Source: Fratercula arctica (lineage: Eukaryota; Chordata; Aves; Charadriiformes; Alcidae). From it: a stretch of 64,000 bases of DNA. The position numbers and the translations under genes were made by a program. Under the pieces are notes generated by a model. It was given only the letters and a program-made list of their open reading frames with translations, was not told the origin of the DNA and searched no databases. Shown here piece after piece: positions 50,471-62,170 of the stretch. Position 1 is the stretch's first letter, and each line of letters starts with the position of its first letter. Location of the stretch: the NCBI GenBank assembly GCA_947846985.1, contig CANTUZ010000004.1, forward strand, positions 12,638,927 to 12,702,926, written 5' to 3'.

Positions 50471-51696
50471 CAGATATAATTAGATAATATTCAAGAGCAC
50501 ATATTATTCTATGCTATTGAGAATCCAAGTTTCTGAGGGAATACAGAAAATTTCACATATGTTTTAATCACCACTACAGATTCTAATTCCTAATAATTTC
50601 CCATGAAGAAATGGAGAGTAATTAAAGACAACCTTTAATGTTGGGAGAGAAGAAAATTTAACAAAATGTAAGCATTCTGAATGAACACGAAAAGGGGAAG
50701 AACAAACTTTTCTTCTGTTTTAATTTAATTAAAAAGTTTTTTGCTTTTTCTTTAAAAAAGGGGGGGGGGAAGAAAAATACTTTGAAAAATGATCGTTTTA
50801 ACTATACTTAGTTATAATTAAAAGCCATCTAAAATCACAATGTAGTATTTAGCAAACTGTTCAGTGACTGTTCAGCTAGACATTTGTCATACATAAAATT
50901 AAACCTCTGGAATGCATTTTACTGATTTGCCTAGAGTGAAAGATTAGTTATCAGTTCCACCCCCGTCTTTGCAGTGATCTCATTATAAAACCCTGAAAGA
51001 CAAACATATATCCTTGTTTTCCTGTTGAACGCGCTCTTCCCTCTCTTAGGGCGTTCATCTCCTGTTGCCGCTACTGCTGTTATCTACTGGAATGGTTTTC
51101 ACACAGGTGGTACGTGTATTAACACACACAGCTCTGGCAGCAGTTTGACATGTAGGGTAGGTATTTCCTACGCATTTCCTTCTTCAGAACAAAAGATCTG
51201 TAATAACGTTCGCTCCCATCCTATGAGTTATGCGATCTAGAAAGCCAAGAAGTTTGACTCTAGTTTTGGGATGGCCTTAAATCACTCTCTTAAAGAAAAA
51301 TCTCTGTTTTAAAAGGCTACTCATGGGACCGTCCGACTTCCTATTTCAATTACATGAAATTTCCGTTTCACTCTCATGCTCCGGGCTGTACCCCCTCACT
51401 GCAACACATCCACCCCATTTCCTCCCTCCTGAAATGGGAGGACGTGTATATCTAATCTTAGCACATTAAACCTTCCAGCTATTTTATCGTCACCAGGACT
51501 TGACTCTATTTTCAGTCATTCAAACCACATTTTTCCTAATGACAACCCAGCCCTCTGGGAAATGAGGCCCAAATTTGCCCATCGCAGCTGTCATTCACTC
51601 AGGTACTCCCAACATACCGTCACCCGAGACAGGTCCAGGTCATGAATGAGAAGTACAGAGAGCAGCCTAGGAGTGCCAATTAGTGTTTGGATTCAA

Positions 51697-51707
51697 GCTG
51701 ACTCAGC
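51697..51707. promoter_or_regulatory. Palindromic MARE-like site
   Basis: GCTGACTCAGC is the 11-bp core of the T-MARE palindrome recognised by MAF and NRF2/BACH-small MAF dimers. It lies about 45 kb upstream of SLC7A11, in sequence without a recognisable gene. Confidence 0.3.
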
Positions 51708-53920
51708 TTCGGTGGCGAGACACTCCAAATTTTTTGTGTACCAGCAATTTTCTGCTTTCTTGTGCCTATCCTCTAGCTATTACCGTGCTTCACCATTAAG
51801 ATCTTTTTTCTTCCTCAACTCCAAATATAGCTACTGCTTCCTTAGGCTCCAGCCTTTTCTTACTTTTTGTGTTACAGGCTAATGATCTGTCAACTAATAT
51901 TAAATTATTTGCTCTCCTAATTGCTTATTTTCAAATAATAGATTGTGGAGCAAGGTGGCTACCTTAGCATTTCCCCTGTATATTTCAAAAGAAGAAAGAA
52001 TTGATACATTAGAAATGAAAGGCTCAATCCCCAAGAGAACCCTAGTCCTACTCTACTACTCACACAAATATTTCATCCACAGATTTAGAATTATTTTAGA
52101 AAATTTCTCTAGTATTTGTTTTTTCAACCCCATTCAGTATCGGTTACTTTCACTCTGAAGCCTATGAGGTTTTCTCATTTTCAGATCAAATATTCAAAGC
52201 ATCCTGAAAATTTAATACCTCCATAATTCTGTATTTCAAAACAAACAGGGAAAAAAAAGTACGATTGAATCCACTGATATTTTTTCCACCTTGTAAGAAT
52301 TCTGCCTGTATGCCAATAAAAAAAAAAAAAAAAATCCAAACCCCAGACAGCTGACCAGGTTACCAGTTTGAGATCAGTTCTGCTATATGACACAGGGGCT
52401 ACACAGATAATATACTCAAGAACTCAAACTTCCCAGAAGTTCGAAAGCCTCAGCTGATGAGGGTCTCCCTTTATAGCAGGGAAAATACAGAAAGCAGAGG
52501 TGCCAAAGGGATGCACGCACATACAGGAAACAAGGTCCCCTACCTGTCTCCTCCAAATCCTCTAATTATTTTCCTTGGATGGATTTTTGCTCATATTTTC
52601 TTCAACTCTTCCTGGACTCCGCAATGAATCAATTACACCAGTGGAGAACTCTGGTTATGCTGAACCTCTGAACAGACTGAAGGTGGAAGAAAACATGGAA
52701 AAACACAGACTAAAGACCTGCTGGCAACTCAATAGACACATTGGAGGGAGCCAAATAAATCTCCTCTCTTTCAAGACCTTTCAGATTCACAAAAACAAAT
52801 TTTCTCCAACGCTCCACTGAGAGCTTCATCCTCATTTCAGGAACGTGCCGCACTCTGACAAAAAAAGAATGTTGGGCTTGAAAAACAGAAAAATGAAACC
52901 TTGCATTATCATAGGGCCCTTGCAGAGGCAACGAGAAAATGATATAACGTCAGTTACAGTAAAGTTGTAGTACTAAAACCTTTCACAGCAGTATTGCTTC
53001 CTTTTTGCTCAACCTTTATCTCTGAACTCATGTGTTTTATCGAAGTAAGCTATCTCAACAGAGAAGAAAAATCAAGATTGCACAACGCCAACTTAAACAT
53101 CAAGTATTTATGATTTCCTCAAGGAGACAATCAAACTGTAAAAAGTTTTCACAAATTATTAGTACAGAGTAATAGTTCCACAAAAATTATCTTCCTGGTA
53201 AAAAATAAAATCCACTTTAAAGGCTAATTGACAGATGGATTAATGCAGAACATTGCTTAGCTTTCAACCATTTGGTTTAGTTATTATACACTAAACAACT
53301 CAGTAAAGAATCAAAGGATCCTCAAAGTCCTTAGCAATGTATGACATTAAACACAGAAAACCTAAGAAGTTTTCAGCTATGCCTGATATTTATTTCTCAA
53401 GTTAGGCAGAAAAGTAAAATACAAAATAACCAGCTAGACCTTAAACCAATGTAGGTAACCTAAAACCTTTAATAACTAAACAAAAAACAATATTCTAAAA
53501 TAACTTTCAGATTAAAAAAAAAATACATAACTTTAAGATAACTTTAAGTTTCCTTTTGAATTACAGTTAATTACTAACAAAAATACCTGCATCTGTCAAC
53601 AATTAACAGTAACTGAATATAATGTCTCAAAAACTTAATAACAAGACACTTTATCTCCAACCTAATGACATAACCAGGAAGTGATGGAGAAACACTTGCA
53701 TAAACCATCCATTTTGTCCCTGAATCCATAAGCGTGACAGATGACCATCCCTACAGCCCACACAACTGGCCAAAGGTACTTTGATAGTACAGGCGCAATG
53801 TTACAATGAGAAGCGTAGAACAATCTCATTGGTGTGACATCTGATGCCAGGTCGGGGTTTGTCATCTGCAAAGAAAGGGAATGCCTCTGCTGCTCTTTCA
53901 TAAAGATTTAATTTTCACGG

Positions 53921-53989
53921 GTTTTCTTTTTTTTTTTTTTTTTGTTGGTTTTTTGTTTTGGGGTTTTTGGTTTTGTTTGGTTTTTTTTT
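53921..53989 (+). repeat. T/G-rich low-complexity tract
   Basis: A T17 block (after TTTTC) leads into GTTGGTTTTTTGTTTTGGGG and GGTTTTGTTTGG units. Together with the other three tracts it forms a recurring simple-sequence type in this window. Confidence 0.85.
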
Positions 53990-54049
53990 ATCACTTATAA
54001 TTGAGAACATTAAGATCAGGCTGTAGTTGCTAACAGCACTGTCAGCCTT

Positions 54050-54058
54050 TTTGCATCA
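54050..54058 (-). promoter_or_regulatory. TTTGCATCA element (AARE-type)
   Basis: This is the exact inverse of TGATGCAAA, in a non-coding stretch shortly after a T/G-rich tract. It is listed as part of a scattered set of the same element in this window. Confidence 0.25.
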
Positions 54059-57000
54059 AGTTTGTAGGAGGGCAAGTTACGCAAGTATCCATCCCTATTA
54101 TGCTTGCATTCCCAGCAGCATATAGTACTTTCCTAATCAAGGACAGTGACCTATGGTCACACTTCATGACTTCAGTCTGAATCATGGACTTATGGCTCTT
54201 CCACAGTACCTAGTGTGAGTGAAACGGCAGACAATAAGCAGCTCATATTATTAGACAATGCCTTGCTCACATGTTTAGACTCACATTTTCTAAGGGACTA
54301 ACAATGAAACCAGATAGACCTTAACACTAAGATTTAAACGTTGCCTATTAAACTGAGAAAAGCACTTCCCATTTCATTGGAAACTCCAAGTTTGCTATAG
54401 TTACAGGGAGGTCACAAAATCAGAGGTGTCGATGGGAAAATAGGTTCCCTGTCTATCTCCTTCCTTCCACAAAAGTATTCCATATTCTACACAGTTTTGG
54501 GGGATCAGCCTTTTAAACCACATTTCCTTTTAAGAAGGAAAGGGCTTCACAATACAGTTTTTCAAAACAGAGGCACGTATTGCACAAAGGCAATGGCTAA
54601 AAATGATTTTCAAAATGAATTCCAGTTCGGCCTCAATAAATGGAGTTAGAATTTCACTAGGAATTAAGTGGCTCTGATACAAAATCAAGTTTTTGTGTTA
54701 TCTGCAAATTAGGATGTCCATTCTGCTTGTGCACGTCATTTAAAATAAATTAAAAAAAAATTTCATTTTCTTTTCCTTCTCAATGTGGGAATAGGGGAGA
54801 AAACTTCCCCTGTGGTTCACTATAGGTGACTGCAACTACTAGCCATACCTTCAGGAATTTCAAACAGCTCTGAGAGATCTGACTACATGCACGACTCCGC
54901 TTGCTGAAGGAGACCAGCCATGCTGCGAGGCCACTGGCCACCGGGCAGGGTCAGGATCCGGCTGAGCGGATCAGCCACCTTCTTACCGAGAGCGTTGGGC
55001 AGAGCGTCAGGTAATCATGAAAAGCAGTAGGCCACCGCTCTCTGTCCCTGTAGTTTTGCAACAGTTTTTCAAATCGCTTCATCCTTTCCCTACCAGCCAA
55101 AGCCAGATGTAATACTGTGTTTTTACTGCCATGGAGAATAATAAAAGAGATGCCATTAGTCTTTAATTTAAGGTTTACGACACAGAAAATTTTAATGGGA
55201 GTTAAATTAACTATTGACATTTATCACAATCATTTGTTCTGTAGCCTCTGACCTGCAAGACAATAGCAGGATAATAAAGGGTGCGGGACATGACTGAGCT
55301 GGGAGAAGAAACCATCAGTTATCAGATGCAAGTAAGCAGCCTGTCAAATGTGAGACTTCTTGTTTTACGGACAAAGAATATCCAGTGGTGACTATTTTAC
55401 CTTTGAGATACGTTCACACACAAGCAATCGCATCAACTTTCATATCCATTCATTTCACAAGCACATGCAAAATGAGGTCCTGAAAAGTCTTTTTAGAGAA
55501 AGAAAGCTAAATTGTTACCGACTGTCATGGCATACAAAACAGCCAGCGTGGCATCCTCACAAGAGGAATACTTAAAAGCTTTAAAGACGATTTACAGATG
55601 TAAGCTTAGCTTCAAAAATTCTTACCATATGAAGCAATTATGTTTTAAACAAATTTTAGGCAGGGTAATGCAAAGGAGATCTGAGAGAATAAGAGAATTA
55701 AGTCTTTTTGACTTAATGGTTTATTCCAAGAATATTGTGAAAAACTGGAATATTGCAGCTTTCCTTTCAAAATCATTTTTAACAGTAGCTATTAATAACA
55801 CATTACAAGCAGGCAGGTCTATATTCATCTGATATAATTTCAGTGGGTTTCTCATCATAGGTAGATAATTGTAAATGCATTTTTTTATATTAACAAAAGG
55901 ATAACACCACAGCAAATCACTGCTAAAAAGCTTCCATTTTGGAATTTTCTAATTAAAATGTTGGTATCATATCAACATGACAGAGCTTGTGCAGCCCAGG
56001 AGCAAAAATATGCTAATAAATATTCTTCTCTTACCATACAATTCCTGTGGCTTTGCATTCCTGCAGGAAACCTCATCTATTAGCATGACTCTAGACAGGA
56101 CTTTATACCCAGATCCTTGCCCAAAACTGTTCTGTAAAAGCACGGCCCCATCGGAGCTCCTGGCGCAAACCAGCTTTAACATCACAGGGCAGGATAATGA
56201 CCAAGTATCAAGCCAATCATTAGCTGACTTTTTCACAAGAACATTTTCCCAAAGAATGGAAGCAAAAGAGACAGATTGTACCACTAAAGTCTGTGTTTAG
56301 GCACCGAGCGGTGTTTATTTAAATATACTTTTTCCTAATTATACAATCACATGGGGAGGGCAGAATGATGAAGCCAATCACACAGGCCTTAATTAGACCA
56401 AATTCTACTGAATTTAAGAGAAGTTTCGCCTCTTTAAGAACTCAAGGCTCAGATATTTCTTCCTGCACCCAGCAGTTGATCATTATTTTTCCCTTGAAGC
56501 CTGATTAATTGCTCATATAACCTAACTTTTTTCCTGGCTTGTGTAACTGAACTCCTTTTCATGTGTGTCTCGTCATTTTTATTACCTGAGCTATTGGCAA
56601 CAGCATCATCCTGCCTCACCATAGGTTAAATAAATGTTGCATGAAAGTGTGTTTCTCTTTATCTGTTTTAAAGTTGTTGCCTTTTAATTTCAATATTCCT
56701 TTGTTCTTTTGTTATGAGAAAGAGTAAAAGCTTAGCATTTGATTGAGCTTCTCCATACCAGTTCATATTTCATATACCACTAACATTTTTTACTGTGTCC
56801 TCCTTCCTTAACTAGGTCAGGCAAGCCTTATAAATATCTCTTGAGTTTGGTAGTCCCTCTGCCTCTAATAATTTCCATTGCCCTCTGCATCTCTTCTATT
56901 TCTGCCGTAATGCAACTAGAACCGAACGCGGCACTCAAGGTTAGGAGAAAGATGTGATTCTGTTTAGATAACGCCAATGAAATACTTCCTGTGTTATTTT

Positions 57001-57461
57001 GTGTCACGGTCTAATATATCCCACTACTTCACTTGCTCCGATGTATACTGCAAACCCTGTCCCCATCCCTACTGAACTGACCCCGGGTGCCTCATAACTC
57101 GATGTCACGCTTCCATAAGTCAACATATTTCAGGGAATTTGGTGAACAAATGAAAGCTTTAAAACAAAACACTCCAGCTTGGACAGTCTTCTACACCTTA
57201 CGTTTTACCACCCCACCCCCAGAGAGCCCATGGCTCTGGCTGCGGTCCCTAGGCATCGCCATGCAAAGGATGGCAATTACTTCACCCGGGAGGCACTGCA
57301 AAGCCAGACCCTGCCCAGGCAAGCGCATATACACATAACATGTTCACAAGAATTAAGTTACACCTGAGTCCAGAAGCCTGTTAGGGGTGAGGGTCGTATT
57401 TATTTCTGCTTCACAATTTTGAACTACCTATTCTTATGCTTGGTATGTGACGTTAGGTCTA

Positions 57462-57470
57462 TTTGCATCA
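57462..57470 (-). promoter_or_regulatory. TTTGCATCA element beside a CRE-like TGACGT
   Basis: This is an exact inverse copy of the promoter 9-mer, lying 9 bp after TGTGACGTTAGG, which contains a TGACGT half-site. The pairing of ATF-type half-sites is suggestive only. Confidence 0.3.
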
Positions 57471-59464
57471 CTTCCTAAAGTAGTGGTTATTTCTATTATG
57501 TAGTTGCTCATTTCTCTTAACGTATAAGTTACCTTTTTTTACACCAACAAGGCAAAAATGTTACCTGCAATTACAGCTTCTCTGCCATAAACTATTTATC
57601 GCTCTCAAGAGCTTGTTTGCTTTGGGGGTAGGGAAAAAGGGTTGTTTACCTAATGAGGGAGCAGCCAATCATCATGTCAGAAGTTTTCAATACAGATTTA
57701 TATTAAAAAAAAAAAAATCCGATACTCTTACGCTATTAGAAAATGCAGAAGTATTTATCGCTTTATTTAGGAGTGTTTACTTTTCAATTCCGACACTGTT
57801 TTTTTCCACGGTGCTTGAATTTTTTATTTGTTTTTGATTCACATCTTGTTTCCCAGTGTGGTAGATTAATGCAGAAATACATATAGTATGCTACCTACGT
57901 TTAACTCCTTTGCTGCCCTCTGCTAAACATATATGATACAGTACTTACATTCAGCACACCACTGCCCTTAAACCTACTCCAGAGGGTTAGGCTGGTATTT
58001 TTGCTCATCAATAACTGAAAAGCAGCTAAGCCACTGGATTTCAGACACACCATCCAACATCTCAGACATCCCACAGCTGGAGATGGTCAGATGTTCATCA
58101 CCTGATGACAGATCTTTTGCAAAAGCAGGACCTTAGCTATGGAGCAATCTGCCAAGAGAGATCACACTTGGCTCTATTGCACTTTGTTCTCTGAGACCAG
58201 AATCCACACATTGTTTTTGAGGAAACCTTCCCTAGAAATAGCAAGCTGAATATAACAAGAAAAAAAAAAAAAAGAGAAAAGGAAGTGCAAAGTTATTGAC
58301 CTCGTTCCATTATTACCTCTCATGGCCCTTCCTCACATCTAGCTTTTTAAGGCATTTCAAATGCTTCAGTGAGAAATTCTTTTGAAATACCATGGACTGG
58401 ATTAGATTTGTAATATGTGCTGAAAAATGAAAGGTAGATACTTAAAGAGAAGAAAACCCAATTAGACGCATGTGCCCAGCAGCTCTCCAAGGAGTGAGGG
58501 GATATATAATTGGGACAGCAGACAGCAAGGCAACATCAAAGCCCCTCCATCAGGATGAGATGTGGATGCCTTGCTGAACCAAACAGACACTTTTCTTCTC
58601 TCCTACATCTTCACTTTGCTCAGGTTTCAGGGACAGGAAATCAAGGCACTTGGATTAGGAATGCGCAGTGGCACTCCCTGGCTGGATCAGCAATGCACAC
58701 GGTCAAGAAAGAGATTTCAGAGTGCACTGGGGATCCACCGTTTATGGGTTTTTTTCCTCCTCCCTTGGATTACCTCCAGTTTTGTTTTAGCCTAAAGGTA
58801 CTTGGAGGCTACAGTTAGGTACATGTCTAAGGCTATAGGTCTCCAGCAGCAAAAGGATGAACAGTTCTTTTCAAAGCAGCTCAGTGAGCTGAGTACCAGA
58901 GTAAAGAGGAACCTGGGAAACAGCAGGCAGGAGTCTATAGGGCCACTGTCTTTATAGAAAAAGGCAGCATTGAAAAGCAGCATTTCTGGCCTCCTCCAAA
59001 AATGCAGAAAGAACGAAGTTAAACCATTAATAAAGGAATTGGTGGAATGCTTGATTTTTTTGTTTGTTTCACTAACTTTTACTGTCTTTATGCAGAACTC
59101 TTCCAATACCTGTTGTGGAAAAATCCGCAGATTATTTTAACAGTTTTTATATTTTAACAATGATTCAAAATACAAGAGAAACTTTTTGAAATCACAGAAT
59201 CTTTTTTCTTTGGGAAAAAAAAAGAAGTGCATTGACCAGACGTGAATAAAACAGAAGTCTTTTTGTGGTTCTCTATCTGCTGACTGTTACTGGTTTTCTT
59301 TCATAAATATTCACAATGCACTGAAGTCCTCTTTGTAGATCTAAGAGAGGAATTCCAGGGTTTGTGTATGAAAAAAATAGATTTGGATACTACTGAGAAC
59401 AGAAGCAGCCTATCAGAGCTGCTACCTATGGCAGCTGTCATCTTCATTTTTGTTGCTGGAAAAG

Positions 59465-59484
59465 AAAAAAAAAAAAAAAAAAAA
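59465..59484 (+). repeat. Poly(A) run, 20 bases
   Basis: Twenty A after TGGAAAAG. No element body is recognised. Confidence 0.85.
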
Positions 59485-60127
59485 GACAATTGCCTTGTGT
59501 GGAAATAAACATCCAGTTGCCATCCAGAAACAAACAGGTAGCAAAGTGATGAAATCGAGCTTTCTGGGGCAAGTTCACACTGTATTGCATTACGGACATC
59601 CAGGCAAGTACCAAGTAACTTGGTGCATCAAATGCCACAGCAAGGGCTGTACAGAGCTTTCCTTAAAATCATATGAACTCAGTGAAATGGTGTTGATGAG
59701 CTGAACTGATTAGCTCTGGTTGAGCACTAGGCATACGTGAGGCAGGCACTTCCTAGAAGTGTGTTTGTGGGAGAAGCTGCAGCAGCGTGATTTACCAGGC
59801 AGCGTAACTGTTCCCACCGGTGCCACTGTGGGAGCTCCATCGCTGGTCTCAGTGGGAGCCAGCTTACGCCAATACTTGCAGCTTTTAATCAGCCCACCCT
59901 ACAGACACAAACATTTAGGACCAAATACTCTCAGCATGAGCAAATAAAAATATAAAAAGAAATAGAAGGTGGAAAAAAGACAGCTCCAACTCAGCCACGC
60001 AGCAACAACCAGGCAGGATATTTTTTTGAACAAACAAACAATCGCAGTTATTTGGAAGACGAGATTTCACGTTGGTTGTCAGGAAGGTAATCCCCTCTAT
60101 AGAGCAGGCACTGGGAATACCCTCCAA

Positions 60128-60136
60128 ATTGCATCA
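60128..60136 (-). promoter_or_regulatory. TGATGCAAT element (inverse strand)
   Basis: The plus strand reads ATTGCATCA within CCAAATTGCATCAAGAAG. It is a single motif in intergenic sequence, noted for completeness of the set. Confidence 0.22.
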
Positions 60137-61458
60137 AGAAGAGAATGTTCACAGCCTGTTCCTGGGCTGGTTGCCATGTAAGAGATGCTGAGCAGGATGA
60201 CTAGAAACTAGAAGTCAAGATACACAGATGGATAAGAAAGCAAAAGCAAGAGAGAAAGCCAGCCCAGCAACCCAGAAGAGACAAAGTCCACTAAATTTTC
60301 TCTAATCCTTGAATGCCACAAAAACATGCAACTTAAGTGATAAGATAATAATATATTTCTTAACACAGCCTTACGGAGGAGGTAAGCCTGATTTGCGGAA
60401 TGACACAGTGGAAATGTAGAGTCTTAGGTCCTCTACCTTTACAAACTCAAATTAGTCAGTGTGTTTCATAGCCCAAAGAGAATACAAATAGTAATGGTGC
60501 CGTAATCACTTCTGCACAAACACCCCCATAACAAAATGGATAAATCTATATTATTCATTTGAACTAACAGAAATGAAGAGTACCGTACAACTTCATTGTA
60601 AGAAAACACTGTTATACAATCAATCACTCGCTGCTTTGCAATCAATAACTTTGCTCTGCTTTGGTTTTTCTGAACTGGCAGGAGACCATTACCTTGTGAC
60701 AACATTGTTCTATTTACATCTCACCCCTTTAGAAACTGTAGAAACACTCCATTGGCCAGATTTAACCAGTAAATATTGATTTAAGATAAAAAAAAAATTC
60801 CCAATAGCCATCATCATTTAAGCCATCTAACTTGAGGAGAAGCATACTTCTTGAAAGAGACTTATTTTATGAAGAACAGTATGACAGAGAAGAAAATCTT
60901 TTGTAGAGTTAAAGCATGCTTGCTGCTAAATAGCCTCTTTGTATAATTAGGATTTGCATAGTGGCAAAGCGCAATCCAATTAAGTGAGTTAGGTTCATGT
61001 GATTAACATCAGACTGGCAGTATTGCTCTCATAGTTCATCAGTAGCTTTACTAATTGGGACATCGCTAAGCAGAGACATCTGACCCTGCCTCAGCCAGTT
61101 CAGATTATGGTTTATCCTTCTGAACCTTGCATCAGCCTTGCTGCTTGCTTCTTTCCTTTCTTTCCCTATTGATAGACGCTTTCCGTGATATTCTGTTCCT
61201 TTTGAAAGTCATCCTACCAGTCATCAACCATCATCAAATAATTAGTGCCTTTTCGCTCACTGACTGGAGAACAAAAAACTGAAGGAAAAAAAAAAAAGAT
61301 AAAAGAGCTTTCGACGGGGATATTTTTCCACTCATACTCTGAATTTTCTACAATATTAAAATCAGTCCAGGCTGAGTAGAAAAGCAGCCAGGAAGCAATT
61401 TTAAGTTTCAAATAGCAAAAAAATGAAAATTATCTTTGCTCGCCAAATAGTAACCACA

Positions 61459-61489
61459 AGTGGAAATGGTGTCGAGTGGAAACGGTGTC
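61459..61489 (+). repeat. Short tandem duplication, 16-bp period
   Basis: AGTGGAAATGGTGTC at 61459-61473 recurs at 61475-61489 with one change (T to C). No coding role is apparent. Confidence 0.8.
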
Positions 61490-61827
61490 ACAAATGTTGC
61501 TCAACAGCAGCTCAGTAATCAGAACAGAAAGGTTACCGCAGGGGAAACAGGATCTGTGATTCCAGTCTTGGCAGCATCCCTGACCCATGACAAAAGGACA
61601 AACCATGGTCACCGATTGCTTTGCTTCACCTTCTGCTGCAGGCAGCTTCCTTTCCTGTGCTGCTATGGGTGTGACCGCAGCGCTTGTTATCAAGGTCCAA
61701 TTATTTCTGTTAAGCATAAAAGCAGAAAGAAGATTTTCTAGGCACTGTCTTACATGTGACAGCTTTGTGGTTAGGGGCCCTTAAAACGACGGACAACAGA
61801 ATAAAAGCGTTTGGAAAGTACACTCAC

Positions 61828-61879
61828 AACTTTGTGATGGTGATGAAGCAGTAACTGATAAACATAATATAGAAGAGCC
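61828..61879 (-). other. Exon-like segment with good splice signals (unproven)
   Basis: On the minus strand, TTGATGTTTAG precedes 52 bases that are open in all three frames, one of them reading LFYIMFISYCFITITK. They end before the strong donor GTGAGT (61827-61822). The hydrophobic frame does not agree in phase with the hydrophobic frame of the segment at 62114-62170. This is a weak candidate only. Confidence 0.15.
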
Positions 61880-62113
61880 CTAAACATCAAGACAAAACAT
61901 TATAAATCTAAATTTTCTCTAAAGCAATTCAGCACATCGCATGGTAGGTATCATAAACAGAATTGCTTCGTAATATATAGAACTTACAACTTACAGAGCA
62001 CAAAGAACTGCTATTTCAATCAGTTTTTCTATTTGACATCATAATTCTTCTCTATATACTTCTTAGCAATGACTGCTATGCTACAGAAATAAAAATACTG
62101 ACTAAAAATTAAC

Positions 62114-62170
62114 CGTAGATCTCCAAGGATAAAACCCAGTAGCCCAATGCCAGCTACAACCAAAATGTAC
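62114..62170 (-). other. Exon-like hydrophobic segment (unproven)
   Basis: On the minus strand an acceptor-like TTTTTAATATCATAG is followed by a frame reading YILVVAGIGLLGFILGDLR, a good membrane-helix profile. The donor at the end (CG followed by GTTAAT) is poor, and the frame stays open past it. No family is recognised. The pattern may be chance. Confidence 0.15.

Larger units (their letters stand above)
47001..53920. other. Intergenic, no gene recognised
   Basis: A GC-moderate stretch at 47160-47420 is followed by A+T-rich sequence holding the (TA)n microsatellite, the A/C tract at 50417, a G9 run near 50761-50769 and the MARE-like palindrome at 51697. Open frames are short and unfamiliar. 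Confidence 0.55.

Noticed and set aside
54900..55030. GC-rich stretch with a GGTAAGAAG donor-like site on the minus strand
   Set aside because: No acceptor or conserved frame could be paired with it, and a single donor-like site is common by chance.
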